Origin: Lunatibacter salilacus
Lineage (GTDB): Bacteria > Bacteroidota > Bacteroidia > Cytophagales > Cyclobacteriaceae
Direction: 5' to 3'
Assembly: GCF_009797935.1 (NCBI RefSeq)
Contig: NZ_VOLC01000009.1
Location: forward strand, 1-64,000
DNA length: 64,000 nucleotides
The translations under genes and the position numbers were made by a program. Shown here piece by piece: positions 63,701-64,000 of the stretch (its first letter is position 1; each line of letters opens with the position of its first letter). The notes below the pieces were generated by a model. It did no database searches and was not told the origin of the DNA. It saw nothing but the letters and a program-made list of their open reading frames with translations.

Positions 63701-64000
63701 TTGTTTTGACAAAACGGCCAAAGGTGTATCTGCACCCATCGATCCTATTGGTTCGTAGCCGGTGTCCCCCATCGGTGCAAGGATTACCTTTAAATCCTCT
63801 TGGGTATAACCAAAGACGGTTTGTCGTTTTTTGATCTCCGCTACCGTATAGGGGAAAGAGAGTGATTTTGGTGCTGGGATCAGTCTGAGCTTAAGACGTT
63901 GTTTTCTAATCCAACCTTCGTAAGGCTTATTGTCACATACTTCCCGCTTCACTTCCTCATCGAAGGACACCTCTCCCTTGTCCAAGTCGGCCAATATCAT
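60731..64000 (-). CDS. gltB: Glutamate synthase large subunit, 5' end outside window
   Basis: The last 1,089 residues of the roughly 1,500-residue large subunit, which makes two glutamates from glutamine and 2-oxoglutarate. Present are the central domain, the FMN-binding barrel ([40 protein letters not shown]), the 3Fe-4S motif [15 protein letters not shown], and the C-terminal glycine-rich beta-helix ([35 protein letters not shown]). The N-terminal glutamine amidotransferase domain lies past the right edge. The Met at the edge is internal. Confidence 0.95.
   Translation of the reverse strand: [1089 protein letters not shown]

Overview
The window reads as a chromosome segment of a marine-type Bacteroidetes, most likely a cytophagalean of the Cyclobacteriaceae (Algoriphagus/Cyclobacterium-like). 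The evidence is a SusC/SusD pair, an exported sulfatase, heparinase-like and DUF5060-type carbohydrate enzymes, DUF4221- and META-type lipoproteins, promoters of the TTTG / TAnnTTTG type, and almost no Shine-Dalgarno sequences. The genus call is an inference from gene families, not from a marker-gene search.

Layout. 1-5,999: acyl-CoA thioesterase, ABC exporter, a frameshifted GNAT acetyltransferase, a sulfatase and an exported RraA-like protein. 6,000-13,980: a 687-bp regulatory gap, then susC-susD, a Tat-exported sugar-isomerase-like protein and a pirin. 14,182-15,195: a recombination scar joining a DUF4221 lipoprotein head to a broken ParDE module, then tRNA-Leu(UAA) and tRNA-Gly(GCC). 15,272-21,320: mutS, an ECF sigma / anti-sigma / repeat-containing effector operon, and a TrmH-type methyltransferase. 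21,321-27,973: a gene graveyard with a perfect 500-bp direct repeat (2,418 bp apart), duplicated and broken lipoprotein genes, two VapBC-type modules, further antitoxin remnants and REP-like elements. It also holds a self-contained transcription unit for a tRNA-like RNA with a 55-nt variable arm.

27,974-35,058: a 1,600-residue exonuclease-RecQ-UvrD fusion helicase, then mnmH-selD (selenouridine modification of tRNA). 35,209-44,635: DUF885 peptidase-like protein, S9 peptidase, a DUF1016 nuclease whose coding sequence carries near-perfect palindromes, a heparinase II/III-like lyase, an outer-membrane barrel and a bestrophin. 44,710-48,225: D-threonine-aldolase-like protein, a THUMP-like methyltransferase and asd. 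48,268-48,606: three hairpin repeats. 48,659-56,746: a giant lamin-tail surface protein and a TRAP transporter operon. 56,944-64,000: small heat-shock protein, DUF5060-type glycoside hydrolase, and gltD-gltB (gltB runs off the right edge).

How it works together. The sulfatase, SusCD pair, exported isomerase, heparinase-like lyase, DUF5060 enzyme and TRAP carboxylate importer fit a life on sulfated or uronate-rich polysaccharides, although the pieces are scattered rather than in one compact locus. The housekeeping genes (mutS, asd, gltBD, tRNAs, mnmH-selD) mark this as chromosome. The 21-27 kb stretch is the accessory, recombination-prone part. The strongest candidate for something undescribed is the tRNA-like RNA at 27,127-27,250. 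The in-gene palindromes at 39,760-39,939 come second.
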